6,993 nt of DNA. Origin: Pseudomonadota bacterium. Its GTDB lineage: Bacteria; Pseudomonadota; Gammaproteobacteria; Burkholderiales; Ferrovaceae. The notes beneath the pieces are model-generated. The model saw only the letters and a program-made list of their open reading frames with translations, had not been told where the DNA came from and searched no databases. Below, piece after piece: positions 1 through 6,225 of this stretch; the stretch's first letter is position 1, and every line of letters begins with the position of its first letter. Position numbers and translations under genes: made by a program. Location: contig JAJZEL010000209.1 in assembly GCA_021828575.1 (NCBI GenBank), positions 1-6,993 on the forward strand, written 5' to 3'.

Positions 1-643
1 TATCAGCGCGTTCAGAAAGACCCGGATCATGAGTCACCATCACAAATCCAGCCCCCGATTCACGATTCAGCCGCAACATGAGTTCAAATACCTGATAAGC
101 CGTGTGCCGGTCGAGGTTGCCTGTGGGTTCGTCAGCCAGCACGACGGCCGGACGGGCAATCAGTGCCCGGGCCACCGCAGCCCTCTGGCGTTCGCCCCCT
201 GAAAGCTCCGCAGGACGATGGTGCAAACGATGCCCCAATCCCACCGCCTCCAAGAGCTGCCGGGCACGGTCAGCAGCCTCATCCTTAGACAGGCGCTGGA
301 TCCAGAGGGGCATGGCCACATTTTCCAGGGCAGAAAACTCAGGCAGCAAATGATGGAACTGGTACACAAAACCAATTTTCCGGTTGCGCAACAAGCTCAA
401 CCGAGACTGGGGCAAGTGCGCCAAGTCTTCACCCTGCAACAGAACCTGTCCTGAGGAAGGCCGGTCCAATCCACCCAGCAGGTGCAGCAGTGTACTTTTT
501 CCACTGCCGGAAGCCCCCACGATGGTTACATGCTCGCCGGGGTGAACCGAAAAATCCACGGCATTCAACACGCGGTCTGCCTGCCCGGTCTGACGAAATA
601 TCCTGGACAGCCCCTTGCACCGAAGAACCGCGGCTTCACTCAT
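1..643 (-). CDS. lolD: LolD, ATPase of the lipoprotein-release ABC transporter (3' end cut by window edge)
   Basis: LolD is the cytoplasmic ATPase that powers LolC/LolE (or a LolF homodimer) in pulling outer-membrane lipoproteins out of the inner membrane and handing them to periplasmic LolA. Translating the minus strand from the ATG at 643-641 gives 214 residues with no stop before the edge. Seen in order: Walker A GASGSGKST (residues 43-51), Q-loop in YQFHHLLPEF (Q95), signature LSGGERQR (147-154), Walker B VVLADEPTGNLD (D171, E172) and the H-loop VTHD (H205). The YQFHHLLPEF segment followed by ALENVAMPL is typical of LolD rather than of MacB-type ATPases, which otherwise look similar. The family is about 225-235 residues long, so only about 15-20 C-terminal residues should be missing. 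The start lies 8 bases inside the end of lolC, with a GAGG about 9 bases upstream of the ATG, which suggests translational coupling. Confidence 0.95.
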   Translation of the reverse strand, partial: MSEAAVLRCKGLSRIFRQTGQADRVLNAVDFSVHPGEHVTIVGASGSGKSTLLHLLGGLDRPSSGQVLLQGEDLAHLPQSRLSLLRNRKIGFVYQFHHLLPEFSALENVAMPLWIQRLSKDEAADRARQLLEAVGLGHRLHHRPAELSGGERQRAAVARALIARPAVVLADEPTGNLDRHTAYQVFELMLRLNRESGAGFVMVTHDPGLSERAD

Positions 644-1880
644 AGCGCAGGGCCTCGGCGGGTTCGATGCGGGAAGCCCGGTAGCTGGGGTACAGGGTGG
701 CAAGCAACGTCAGACACAGGGAGGTGATGCCGATGGTCAGCACATCGGTGCGTTCGAGCTTGGATGGCAATTCGGAAATAAAATAGACCTGAGGTTCCAG
801 GAAATGGGTGTGAAAAGCGTGTTCCAGCAACGGCACGATCACGTCGATGTTGAGGGCCACGACCACCCCCAGCGCCACGCCCACCGTCGTACCCACCACC
901 CCGATGAGGCTGCCCTGAATGATGAAGATTTTCATGATGCTACCCTGGGTAGCACCCAGAGTGCGGAGAATGGCGATGTCCGACTGCTTGTCCGTGACCA
1001 CCATGACCAGGGTGGATACTATATTGAAGGCAGCCACCGCCACGATCAGGAACAGAATCACGAACATCACCCGTTTTTCCATGGCCACGGCCTTGAACAG
1101 GTTGGCGTGTTCCTGGGTCCAGTCCGTGAGCCACGCACCAAAGGTCAGGGTGGAAGCCAGCTGTCTGGCCACGGCAGGCGCCTTCATCATATCCTTGAGC
1201 TTGAGGCGCACACCCGTGACGCCATCACCCAGACGAAAAAGCACTTGTGCGTCTTTCATGTGAATGAAGGCCAGGCTGCTGTCATATTCATACATGCCCA
1301 CCTTGAACAGCCCCACCACCCGGAACTGCTTGAGGCGAGGCAGCATGCCCGCAGGAGTCACCTGACCTTGGGGCGTGATGAGCACGATACGGTCTCCCAT
1401 GCCGACACCCAGCGCACGTGCCAAATCAACGCCAATCACAATGCCGAATTCGCCTGACTTCAGGTTGTCAAGCCGCCCCTCTTTCATGTGGGTAGCCAGG
1501 TCCGCCACCTTGTCTTCCTCGGTGGGCAGAATCCCGCGCACCAGGCTGCCCTGCACGTGATCACCGTAAGACAGCATGCCCTGTCCGAGCACATACGGCG
1601 CAGCAGCCACCACTTCAGGATTGCGCAGGGTTTCACTGACCACTGCGGGCCAGTTGGACAGGGATTCCCCATCACTGAACACCTGAACGTGTGATGCCAC
1701 CCCCAGAATGCGTTCACGCATTTCCTGTTGGAATCCGTTCATCACCGACAGCACGATGATGAGCGCAGCTACGCCCAGGCCAATGCCTGCCATGGAGATC
1801 AGCGAGATGAAGGAGATGAAATGGTTGCGGCGTTTGGCACGGGTATAACGCAGCCCGACCGTCCACTCGTAACGGTTCAC
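636..1880 (-). CDS. lolC: LolC/LolE-family (possibly LolF) lipoprotein-release permease
   Basis: This is the inner-membrane subunit of the lipoprotein-release transporter that partners LolD. The protein is 414 residues. The N-terminal GLRYTRAKRRNHFISFIS and the following membrane segment with VLSVMNGF (about 25-48) match the LolC/E N-terminus. A large periplasmic domain follows (about 50-265), then three more hydrophobic segments (about 271-296, 316-345 and 376-399). The polar stretch TDKQSDIAILRTLGAT (296-311) fits the coupling helix that docks on LolD. The family C-terminus RASRIEPAEALRYE is present. A Pro-rich loop near 170-185 (TPQGQVTPAGMLPRLKQF) is where LolC and LolF carry the hook that binds LolA. 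The start is GTG at 1880-1878, overlapping the lysS TGA by 4 bases; AAGGA sits 6 bases upstream. Only one permease gene is visible, directly before lolD. It could be LolC with lolE beyond the window, or a single LolF-type subunit; the window cannot decide. Confidence 0.93.
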   Translation of the reverse strand: MNRYEWTVGLRYTRAKRRNHFISFISLISMAGIGLGVAALIIVLSVMNGFQQEMRERILGVASHVQVFSDGESLSNWPAVVSETLRNPEVVAAAPYVLGQGMLSYGDHVQGSLVRGILPTEEDKVADLATHMKEGRLDNLKSGEFGIVIGVDLARALGVGMGDRIVLITPQGQVTPAGMLPRLKQFRVVGLFKVGMYEYDSSLAFIHMKDAQVLFRLGDGVTGVRLKLKDMMKAPAVARQLASTLTFGAWLTDWTQEHANLFKAVAMEKRVMFVILFLIVAVAAFNIVSTLVMVVTDKQSDIAILRTLGATQGSIMKIFIIQGSLIGVVGTTVGVALGVVVALNIDVIVPLLEHAFHTHFLEPQVYFISELPSKLERTDVLTIGITSLCLTLLATLYPSYRASRIEPAEALRYE

Positions 1881-3388
1881 GAAAAGTCCTTTTCGTTACG
1901 CATCTGGGGAAACAGGATGACATCGCGGATGCTGGGACTATCGGTGAGCAGCATGACAAGGCGATCGATGCCAATGCCTTCACCCGCCGTGGGAGGCAAT
2001 CCATATTCCAGAGCACGGATATAGTCGCCGTCATAGTGCATGGCTTCCTGGTCGCCAGCTTCCTTCTGCCTGACCTGATCCCTGAAGCGCGCTGCCTGGT
2101 CTTCCGGGTCATTCAGCTCCGAAAATCCGTTGGCAATCTCGCGACCCGCAATGAATAGCTCGAACCGCTCCGTGATCTCCGGCCGGCTATCGCTGCGCCG
2201 GGCCAAGGGAGACACTTCCGCCGGATAATCCACGATGAACGTGGGCTCAAACAATTGAGCCTCTGTGGTTTCCTCGAACAGCATCAACTGCAGGCTGCCC
2301 AAGCCAGCCCCGGGGAGGCATTTGGCGCCCAGGCGAGCCAGTTCCGAGCGCAGGAAAGCCTCGTCACCCAGCTGCACGGCACTGTAGGCGGGATGACAAT
2401 CCAGGATGGCTTCCACAATGGTGCGCCGGGCAAAGGGCCTGGAAAAGTCCAGGAGTCTGCCACCGTAACTGAAGCTGGACGAACCCAGCACGGCTTCGGC
2501 CACATACCGGAACATGCTTTCCGTCAGAGACATGAGATAACGGTAGTCCCGATAGGCCTCATAAAATTCCAGCATGGTGAATTCGGGATTATGACGGGTG
2601 GAAATGCCCTCATTCCGGAAATTGCGGTTGATTTCAAACACGCGCTCCATGCCACCCACCACCAGCCGCTTGAGATAGAGTTCGGGCGCAATGCGCAGGA
2701 ACAGCGACATGTCCAGGGCATTGTGATGCGTGACAAAGGGCTTGGCGGCAGCGCCTCCGGGAATCGGATGCATCATGGGGGTTTCCACTTCCAGAAAATC
2801 CCTGGTCACCAGGAACTGGCGAATGGCCTGCACGATGCGACTGCGTTTCACGAAAACTTCGCGGGAGGCATCCTGGGTAATGAGATCCAGGTAGCGTTGA
2901 CGGTATTTCTGTTCCTGGTCAGCCAACCCGTGGAATTTTTCCGGCAGGGGACGCAGCGCCTTGGTCAGCAACCTCAACTGCGTGGCCTGGACTGTGAGCT
3001 CACCCGTCCTGGTTTTGAACAACGTACCGCTGATACCCAGGATGTCGCCCAGATCCCAGTGCTTGAACGCTTCATAAACCTCATCCCCCACCGCGGCCTT
3101 CTGGACATACACCTGCAACCGTCCCGAACCGTCCTGCAATGTGGCAAAGCTCGCTTTTCCCATCAGGCGCTTGAGCATCATCCGCCCGGCCAGAGTCACC
3201 TGGACGGCTGCGGACTCGAGGGATTCCGGTTCCATGGCATCGTATTGCCGGTGCAATGGCCCTGCCTCGTGCGTCCTTTCGAAATCATTGGGAAAAGCAC
3301 ATCCGGACGCGGCCCTGAGGGCAGCCAGCTTGTGTTTTCTTTCATCCAGAATGGACAGGCTGTTTTCGTCAGGAGAAGACACGGTCAC
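1877..3388 (-). CDS. lysS: Lysyl-tRNA synthetase, class II
   Basis: LysRS attaches lysine to tRNA-Lys in the cytoplasm using ATP. The 503-residue product has the class II layout. An N-terminal helix with LAALRAASGCAFPNDF (21-36) is followed by an OB-fold anticodon-binding domain (about 64-145, including LAGRMMLKRLMGKASFATLQD). The catalytic domain begins near GLADQEQKYRQRYLDLI (154-170). Motif 1 lies around FLEVETPMMHPIPGGAAAKPF (198-218), motif 2 is FRNEGISTRHNPEFTMLEF (257-275) and motif 3 is GEGIGIDRLVMLL (469-481). Length and motifs fit the bacterial housekeeping enzyme (about 500 residues), not the short GenX/EpmA paralogue, which lacks the OB domain. The longest reading starts at GTG 3388-3386, overlapping the prfB TGA by 4 bases. 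A second GTG at 3382-3380 is better spaced from the AAGGGG upstream, so the real protein may be two residues shorter. lolC follows with a 4-base overlap. Confidence 0.97.
   Translation of the reverse strand: MTVSSPDENSLSILDERKHKLAALRAASGCAFPNDFERTHEAGPLHRQYDAMEPESLESAAVQVTLAGRMMLKRLMGKASFATLQDGSGRLQVYVQKAAVGDEVYEAFKHWDLGDILGISGTLFKTRTGELTVQATQLRLLTKALRPLPEKFHGLADQEQKYRQRYLDLITQDASREVFVKRSRIVQAIRQFLVTRDFLEVETPMMHPIPGGAAAKPFVTHHNALDMSLFLRIAPELYLKRLVVGGMERVFEINRNFRNEGISTRHNPEFTMLEFYEAYRDYRYLMSLTESMFRYVAEAVLGSSSFSYGGRLLDFSRPFARRTIVEAILDCHPAYSAVQLGDEAFLRSELARLGAKCLPGAGLGSLQLMLFEETTEAQLFEPTFIVDYPAEVSPLARRSDSRPEITERFELFIAGREIANGFSELNDPEDQAARFRDQVRQKEAGDQEAMHYDGDYIRALEYGLPPTAGEGIGIDRLVMLLTDSPSIRDVILFPQMRNEKDFS
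1887..1891 (-). promoter_or_regulatory. Shine-Dalgarno of lolC that supports its GTG start
   Basis: AAGGA on the minus strand lies 6 bases before the GTG at 1880-1878, ideal spacing. It sits inside the last codons of lysS (Asn-Glu-Lys-Asp-Phe-Ser), so ribosomes ending lysS pass over it. This supports GTG as the true start, and the protein beginning NRYEWTVGLRY aligns well with the LolC/E N-terminus. Confidence 0.75.
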
Positions 3389-4489
3389 ACCCCTTGTTTG
3401 AGACTGGCTTCGATAAACATGTCCAGGTCGCCATCCAGCACGGCCTGGGTATTGCCCACTTCAACGGAAGTGCGCAGATCCTTGATGCGGGATTGGTCGA
3501 GCACATAAGAACGGATCTGGTGTCCCCAGCCAATGTCCGTCTTGCTGTCTTCCATGGCCTGTTTTTCGGCGGTACGCTTGCGCAATTCCACCTCATACAG
3601 ACGGGACTTCAGCATGGCCATGGCCTCCGCACGGTTGCGGTGCTGCGACCGATCGCTCTGGCATTGCACCACGATGCCCGAAGGCATGTGGGTGATGCGC
3701 ACTGCCGAATCTGTCTTGTTGATGTGCTGACCGCCTGCGCCTGACGCCCGAAAAGTGTCGATTCTGAGGTCAGCCGGATTGATTTCCACCTCTATGGATT
3801 CATCCACCTCGGGATACACGAACACGGAAGCAAACGAAGTGTGCCGCCGGTTGCCGGAATCAAAGGGGGATTTTCGAACCAGCCGGTGCACACCGGTTTC
3901 GGTGCGCAGGTGGCCATAGGCGTAAGCACCGCTGATCTTGAGAGAGGCACTCTTGATACCGGCCACTTCACCTGCGGATTCTTCCAGAACCTCCACCTTG
4001 AAAGACTTGCGTTCGCAATAGCGAACGTACATTCTCAATAGCATGGACGCCCAGTCCTGGGCTTCCGTGCCTCCCGAACCCGACTGGATATCCACAAAAC
4101 AGTTGGCTGCATCCATGGGGTTGGAGAACATCCGTCTGAATTCCAACTGGGCCACCCGACCTTCGGTGACACGAACATCCTGATCCACGGACTGCAGGGA
4201 CTCGTCATCCTGTTCCGACAGGGCAAGCTCAAGCAGATCCCGCTCATCCCGCAGTTCGCGTTCGATGAGCCGGACGACCTCGATGATTTCCTCGAGCGCC
4301 TTTCTTTCCTTTCCCAGTTCCTGGCTTCGCTTGCTGTCTTCCCAGATGGCCGGATCTTCCGACAGCGTGACGACTTCCTCGAGCCTGCTTACCTTGGCAT
4401 CGAAGTCAAAGATACCTCCGCAGGAGCTGGATTCTTGTTTCCAGGTCCTGAAGAAGGTGTTGCATGGCATTGAGCTGTTCTGCTTCCAT
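3385..4489 (-). CDS. prfB: Peptide chain release factor 2 (RF2), expressed through a programmed +1 frameshift
   Basis: RF2 recognises UGA and UAA stop codons on the ribosome and triggers peptide release. Frame one runs from ATG 4489-4487 for 27 codons (MEAEQLNAMQ...LLRRYL) to an in-frame TGA at 4408-4406. Skipping base 4408 continues as DFDAKVSRLEEV and reads on for 340 codons to the TGA at 3387-3385. The full protein is 367 residues, close to the 365 of E. coli. The stop-recognition tripeptide SPF is at 207-209 and the catalytic GGQ at 252-254 (GAGGQHINKTDSAVRITH). The residue matching E. coli position 246 is Ala (RASGAGGQ), the common form, not the Thr of E. coli K-12. An automatic gene caller is likely to start this gene at a wrong ATG in the second frame (4470) and give a false N-terminus. 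There is no clear Shine-Dalgarno within about 20 bases of the ATG. recJ lies 38 bases upstream and lysS overlaps or abuts the end. Confidence 0.97.
3390..3395 (-). promoter_or_regulatory. Shine-Dalgarno of lysS, bearing on which of two GTG codons starts the gene
   Basis: AAGGGG on the minus strand is separated by only 1 base from the GTG that overlaps the prfB stop (3388-3386), but by 7 bases from the in-frame GTG two codons later (3382-3380). The usual spacing of about 5-9 bases favours the second GTG. This would leave a 2-base gap after the prfB TGA instead of a 4-base overlap. The element lies within the final codons of prfB (Lys-Gln-Gly-Val). Confidence 0.6.
4405..4420 (-). promoter_or_regulatory. 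RF2 programmed +1 frameshift site (CTT TGA C with internal Shine-Dalgarno)
   Basis: The minus strand reads CGG AGG TAT CTT TGA C. The CTT is the slippery codon (4411-4409), TGA the in-frame stop (4408-4406), and C the weak 3' context base. The internal Shine-Dalgarno GGAGG (4419-4415) ends 3 bases before CTT, the same spacing as the AGGGGG of E. coli prfB. Known mechanism: when RF2 is scarce, termination at this UGA is slow and the ribosome shifts +1 to decode GAC, so RF2 limits its own synthesis. Confidence 0.95.
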
Positions 4490-4492
4490 AAT

Positions 4493-4536
4493 CGTGTATA
4501 CGCTATGCAATATGTGTAAACCTGCGATTATACACG
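4493..4536 (-). repeat. Inverted repeat across the recJ-prfB junction (possible mRNA hairpin)
   Basis: CGTGTATA (4536-4529) and TATACACG (4500-4493) are perfect 8-base complements on the minus strand. A further CGC (4526-4524) pairs with GCG (4503-4501) after a 2-base bulge, giving 11 pairs and a 20-base loop. The left arm contains most of the recJ TAA stop, and the right arm ends 3 bases before the prfB ATG. No T-run follows, so it is not a typical intrinsic terminator. Whether it folds in vivo is inference. Confidence 0.5.
4527..4532 (-). promoter_or_regulatory. Candidate -10 box of an internal promoter before prfB
   Basis: A perfect TATAAT on the minus strand overlaps the recJ stop codon, at the edge of the only AT-rich stretch in the window. 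Transcription would begin roughly 30 bases before the prfB ATG. At 16-18 base spacing I see no good -35 match (best are GTGGAG or GGTGGA), and the TG before the box lacks the one-base gap of an extended -10. The call rests on the -10 alone. Confidence 0.35.
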
Positions 4537-6225
4537 CCAGTGACAGACCTCCACCTGCACCCGGCGCTCTCCGCGCCACTCATTGACGGACAGGCGATAC
4601 AGCACCTCGATGGTATCCGGAACGGGCTCGCCCTGGCCAAAGCAGATGCCATCGAACTCTCTGCCCTCGCACGCCAGAAGCACTTTCAAATGGCGCTCTC
4701 CCACGATGCGCTGGTGACGCACCGAGAACCGGCCAAAAAACAGGGGCTCGGGAAAACCCTGTCCCCAGACCTGGGCCTTGAGGGTTTCCGCCACAGGCAG
4801 CGTCATGTCCTCTGCTGCCAGGACGCCATCATGTTCCACCTCGAGTTCCAGGTCCTCGGGCCCCAGCATGTCCCTGGCCACGTCTTCCAGGCACTCGGCA
4901 AAACGTGATAACCCATCATCCTGCAAGCTCAGTCCGGCAGCTGCCGAATGGCCACCAAACCGCAGCACCAGTCCGGGTATCCGCGTGGCCACACGCTCGA
5001 TGGCATCGCGCAGGTGGAAGCCCCGGATGCTGCGCCCGGAACCCCTGATTTCCCCTGGCTGTGTCCCCCGGGAAAAAACCACCACCGGCCTGTGGTAGCG
5101 ATCCTTGAGGCGTGACGCCACAATCCCCACCACCCCGGGATGCCAGCGCTCGTCAAACAGAACCAGGCTGTACCGGTCGTGAACATCGGTGGATTCGAGT
5201 TCCGCCAGGGCTTCTTCCTGAATGGTTCCTTCCACCTGCCGCCTGTCGCGATTGAACTCGTCCAAGCGCTGAGCCAGGGGAAGGGCCTGATCGAGATGCC
5301 CGCAGACCAGGCATTCAATGCCGTGGGTCATGTCTTCCATCCGGCCTGCCGCGTTGAGGCGCGGCCCCAGAAAAAATCCCAGGTCCGTGCTGGACAGCTC
5401 CCTTTCAACACGGCCCGCCACCTGGCACAAGGCCCGAATGCCCGGATTGGCTCGCCCGGAGCGGACCAGGCGCAAACCTGCCTGCACCAGCAACCGGTTG
5501 TTGCGGTCCAACCGCACCACATCGGCCACAGTGCCCAGAGCCACCAGATCCAGCAGTCCTCCCAAAGAGGGTTCGGTAACCGACTGCCAACGCCCGCGAC
5601 GGCGCAGCTCGGCACGCACCGCCAGCATGGTGTAGAACAGCACCCCCACACCGGCCATGTGCTTGCTGGCAAAACCACAGCCAGGCTGGTTGGGATTCAC
5701 GATGGCCAAGGCATCCGGCAGCTGCAGCCCAGGCAGGTGGTGGTCGGTCACGATTACCGGAATGCCGTGACGATTCGCCGCCTCCACGCCTTCCACGCTT
5801 GAAATGCCGTTGTCCACGGTTAACAGCAATCGGGGCTCGCGATGCAGGACAGCCTCCACCACCGCTGGCGTCAGACCATAGCCCAGCGTCATGCGATTGG
5901 GCACGAAATAGTCCACTACGCCTCCCATGGCTCTCAAGGCTTTCAGGGCCACGGCGCAAGCCGTTGCACCATCTGCATCGTAATCGGCCACCACGAGGAT
6001 TTTCCGGCCCTGCTCCACGGCATCTGCCAGGTAACCAGCGGCCTCGGAGACCCCTTTCAGGGTGTCCAGTGGCAACAGCTCCTGGAGCAGCGGCAAGGCC
6101 ATGTCATTCCTGTGACCTTGCCGAGCAGCCAGCACGCGCGCCATCAGGGGAGCGATGCCCGAGGTGATCAGTTCACTCTGCAACGCGGGATCGGTTTTTC
6201 TCTCCACCCACGGAATGACGGGCAT
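4528..6225 (-). CDS. recJ: Single-stranded-DNA-specific 5'-3' exonuclease RecJ
   Basis: RecJ degrades single-stranded DNA 5' to 3' in the cytoplasm, acting in RecF-pathway recombination, mismatch repair and base-excision repair. The 565-residue product (E. coli RecJ is 577) carries the DHH-family metal-binding motifs: DYDADG (81-86), VDN (137-139), DHH (161-163) and LVALGTVADVV (227-237). Next comes the RecJ segment GPRLNAAGRM (287-296). The DHHA1 domain has WHPGVVGIVASRL (361-373), GSGRSIRGFHLRDA (395-408) and RFGGHSAAAGLSL (422-434). A C-terminal OB-like region follows (about 455-565). All expected active-site Asp and His residues are present. The ATG at 6225 directly follows the TGA of the rpfE-like gene, with no base between; GGAG lies 9 bases upstream. 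The stop is TAA, the only non-TGA stop among the five stops visible at gene ends. prfB follows, as in E. coli. Confidence 0.96.
   Translation of the reverse strand: MPVIPWVERKTDPALQSELITSGIAPLMARVLAARQGHRNDMALPLLQELLPLDTLKGVSEAAGYLADAVEQGRKILVVADYDADGATACAVALKALRAMGGVVDYFVPNRMTLGYGLTPAVVEAVLHREPRLLLTVDNGISSVEGVEAANRHGIPVIVTDHHLPGLQLPDALAIVNPNQPGCGFASKHMAGVGVLFYTMLAVRAELRRRGRWQSVTEPSLGGLLDLVALGTVADVVRLDRNNRLLVQAGLRLVRSGRANPGIRALCQVAGRVERELSSTDLGFFLGPRLNAAGRMEDMTHGIECLVCGHLDQALPLAQRLDEFNRDRRQVEGTIQEEALAELESTDVHDRYSLVLFDERWHPGVVGIVASRLKDRYHRPVVVFSRGTQPGEIRGSGRSIRGFHLRDAIERVATRIPGLVLRFGGHSAAAGLSLQDDGLSRFAECLEDVARDMLGPEDLELEVEHDGVLAAEDMTLPVAETLKAQVWGQGFPEPLFFGRFSVRHQRIVGERHLKVLLACEGREFDGICFGQGEPVPDTIEVLYRLSVNEWRGERRVQVEVCHWRV

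Noticed and set aside
615..1457. A 280-codon plus-strand frame opposite lolC, very rich in His, Asp and Gln
   Set aside because: It is codon-aligned antisense to lolC; the His and Gln runs mirror Met/Val and Leu codons of the membrane protein. No start signal or domain was seen.
2255..3508. A 417-codon open frame on the plus strand, opposite lysS and the end of prfB
   Set aside because: Over lysS it is codon-aligned with the minus-strand frame, so its stops would need TTA, CTA or TCA codons in lysS, which are rare in GC-rich genes. The translation is rich in His, Gln and Gly with no recognisable domain, while lysS is unmistakable.
4508..4510. In-frame TTG as an upstream start for prfB
   Set aside because: It has no Shine-Dalgarno, and the extra seven residues would exceed the usual RF2 N-terminus; ATG 4489 gives the expected length before the frameshift site.
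4495..4520. TTTACA and TATACA in the recJ-prfB gap as a -35/-10 pair
   Set aside because: The spacing is only 14 bases, too short for a normal sigma-70 promoter, and the transcript would start at or inside the prfB start codon.
4493..4536. The inverted repeat as a rho-independent terminator after recJ
   Set aside because: The stem is AT-rich, the loop is long (20 bases), and no T-run follows the right arm; the prfB start comes 3 bases later.
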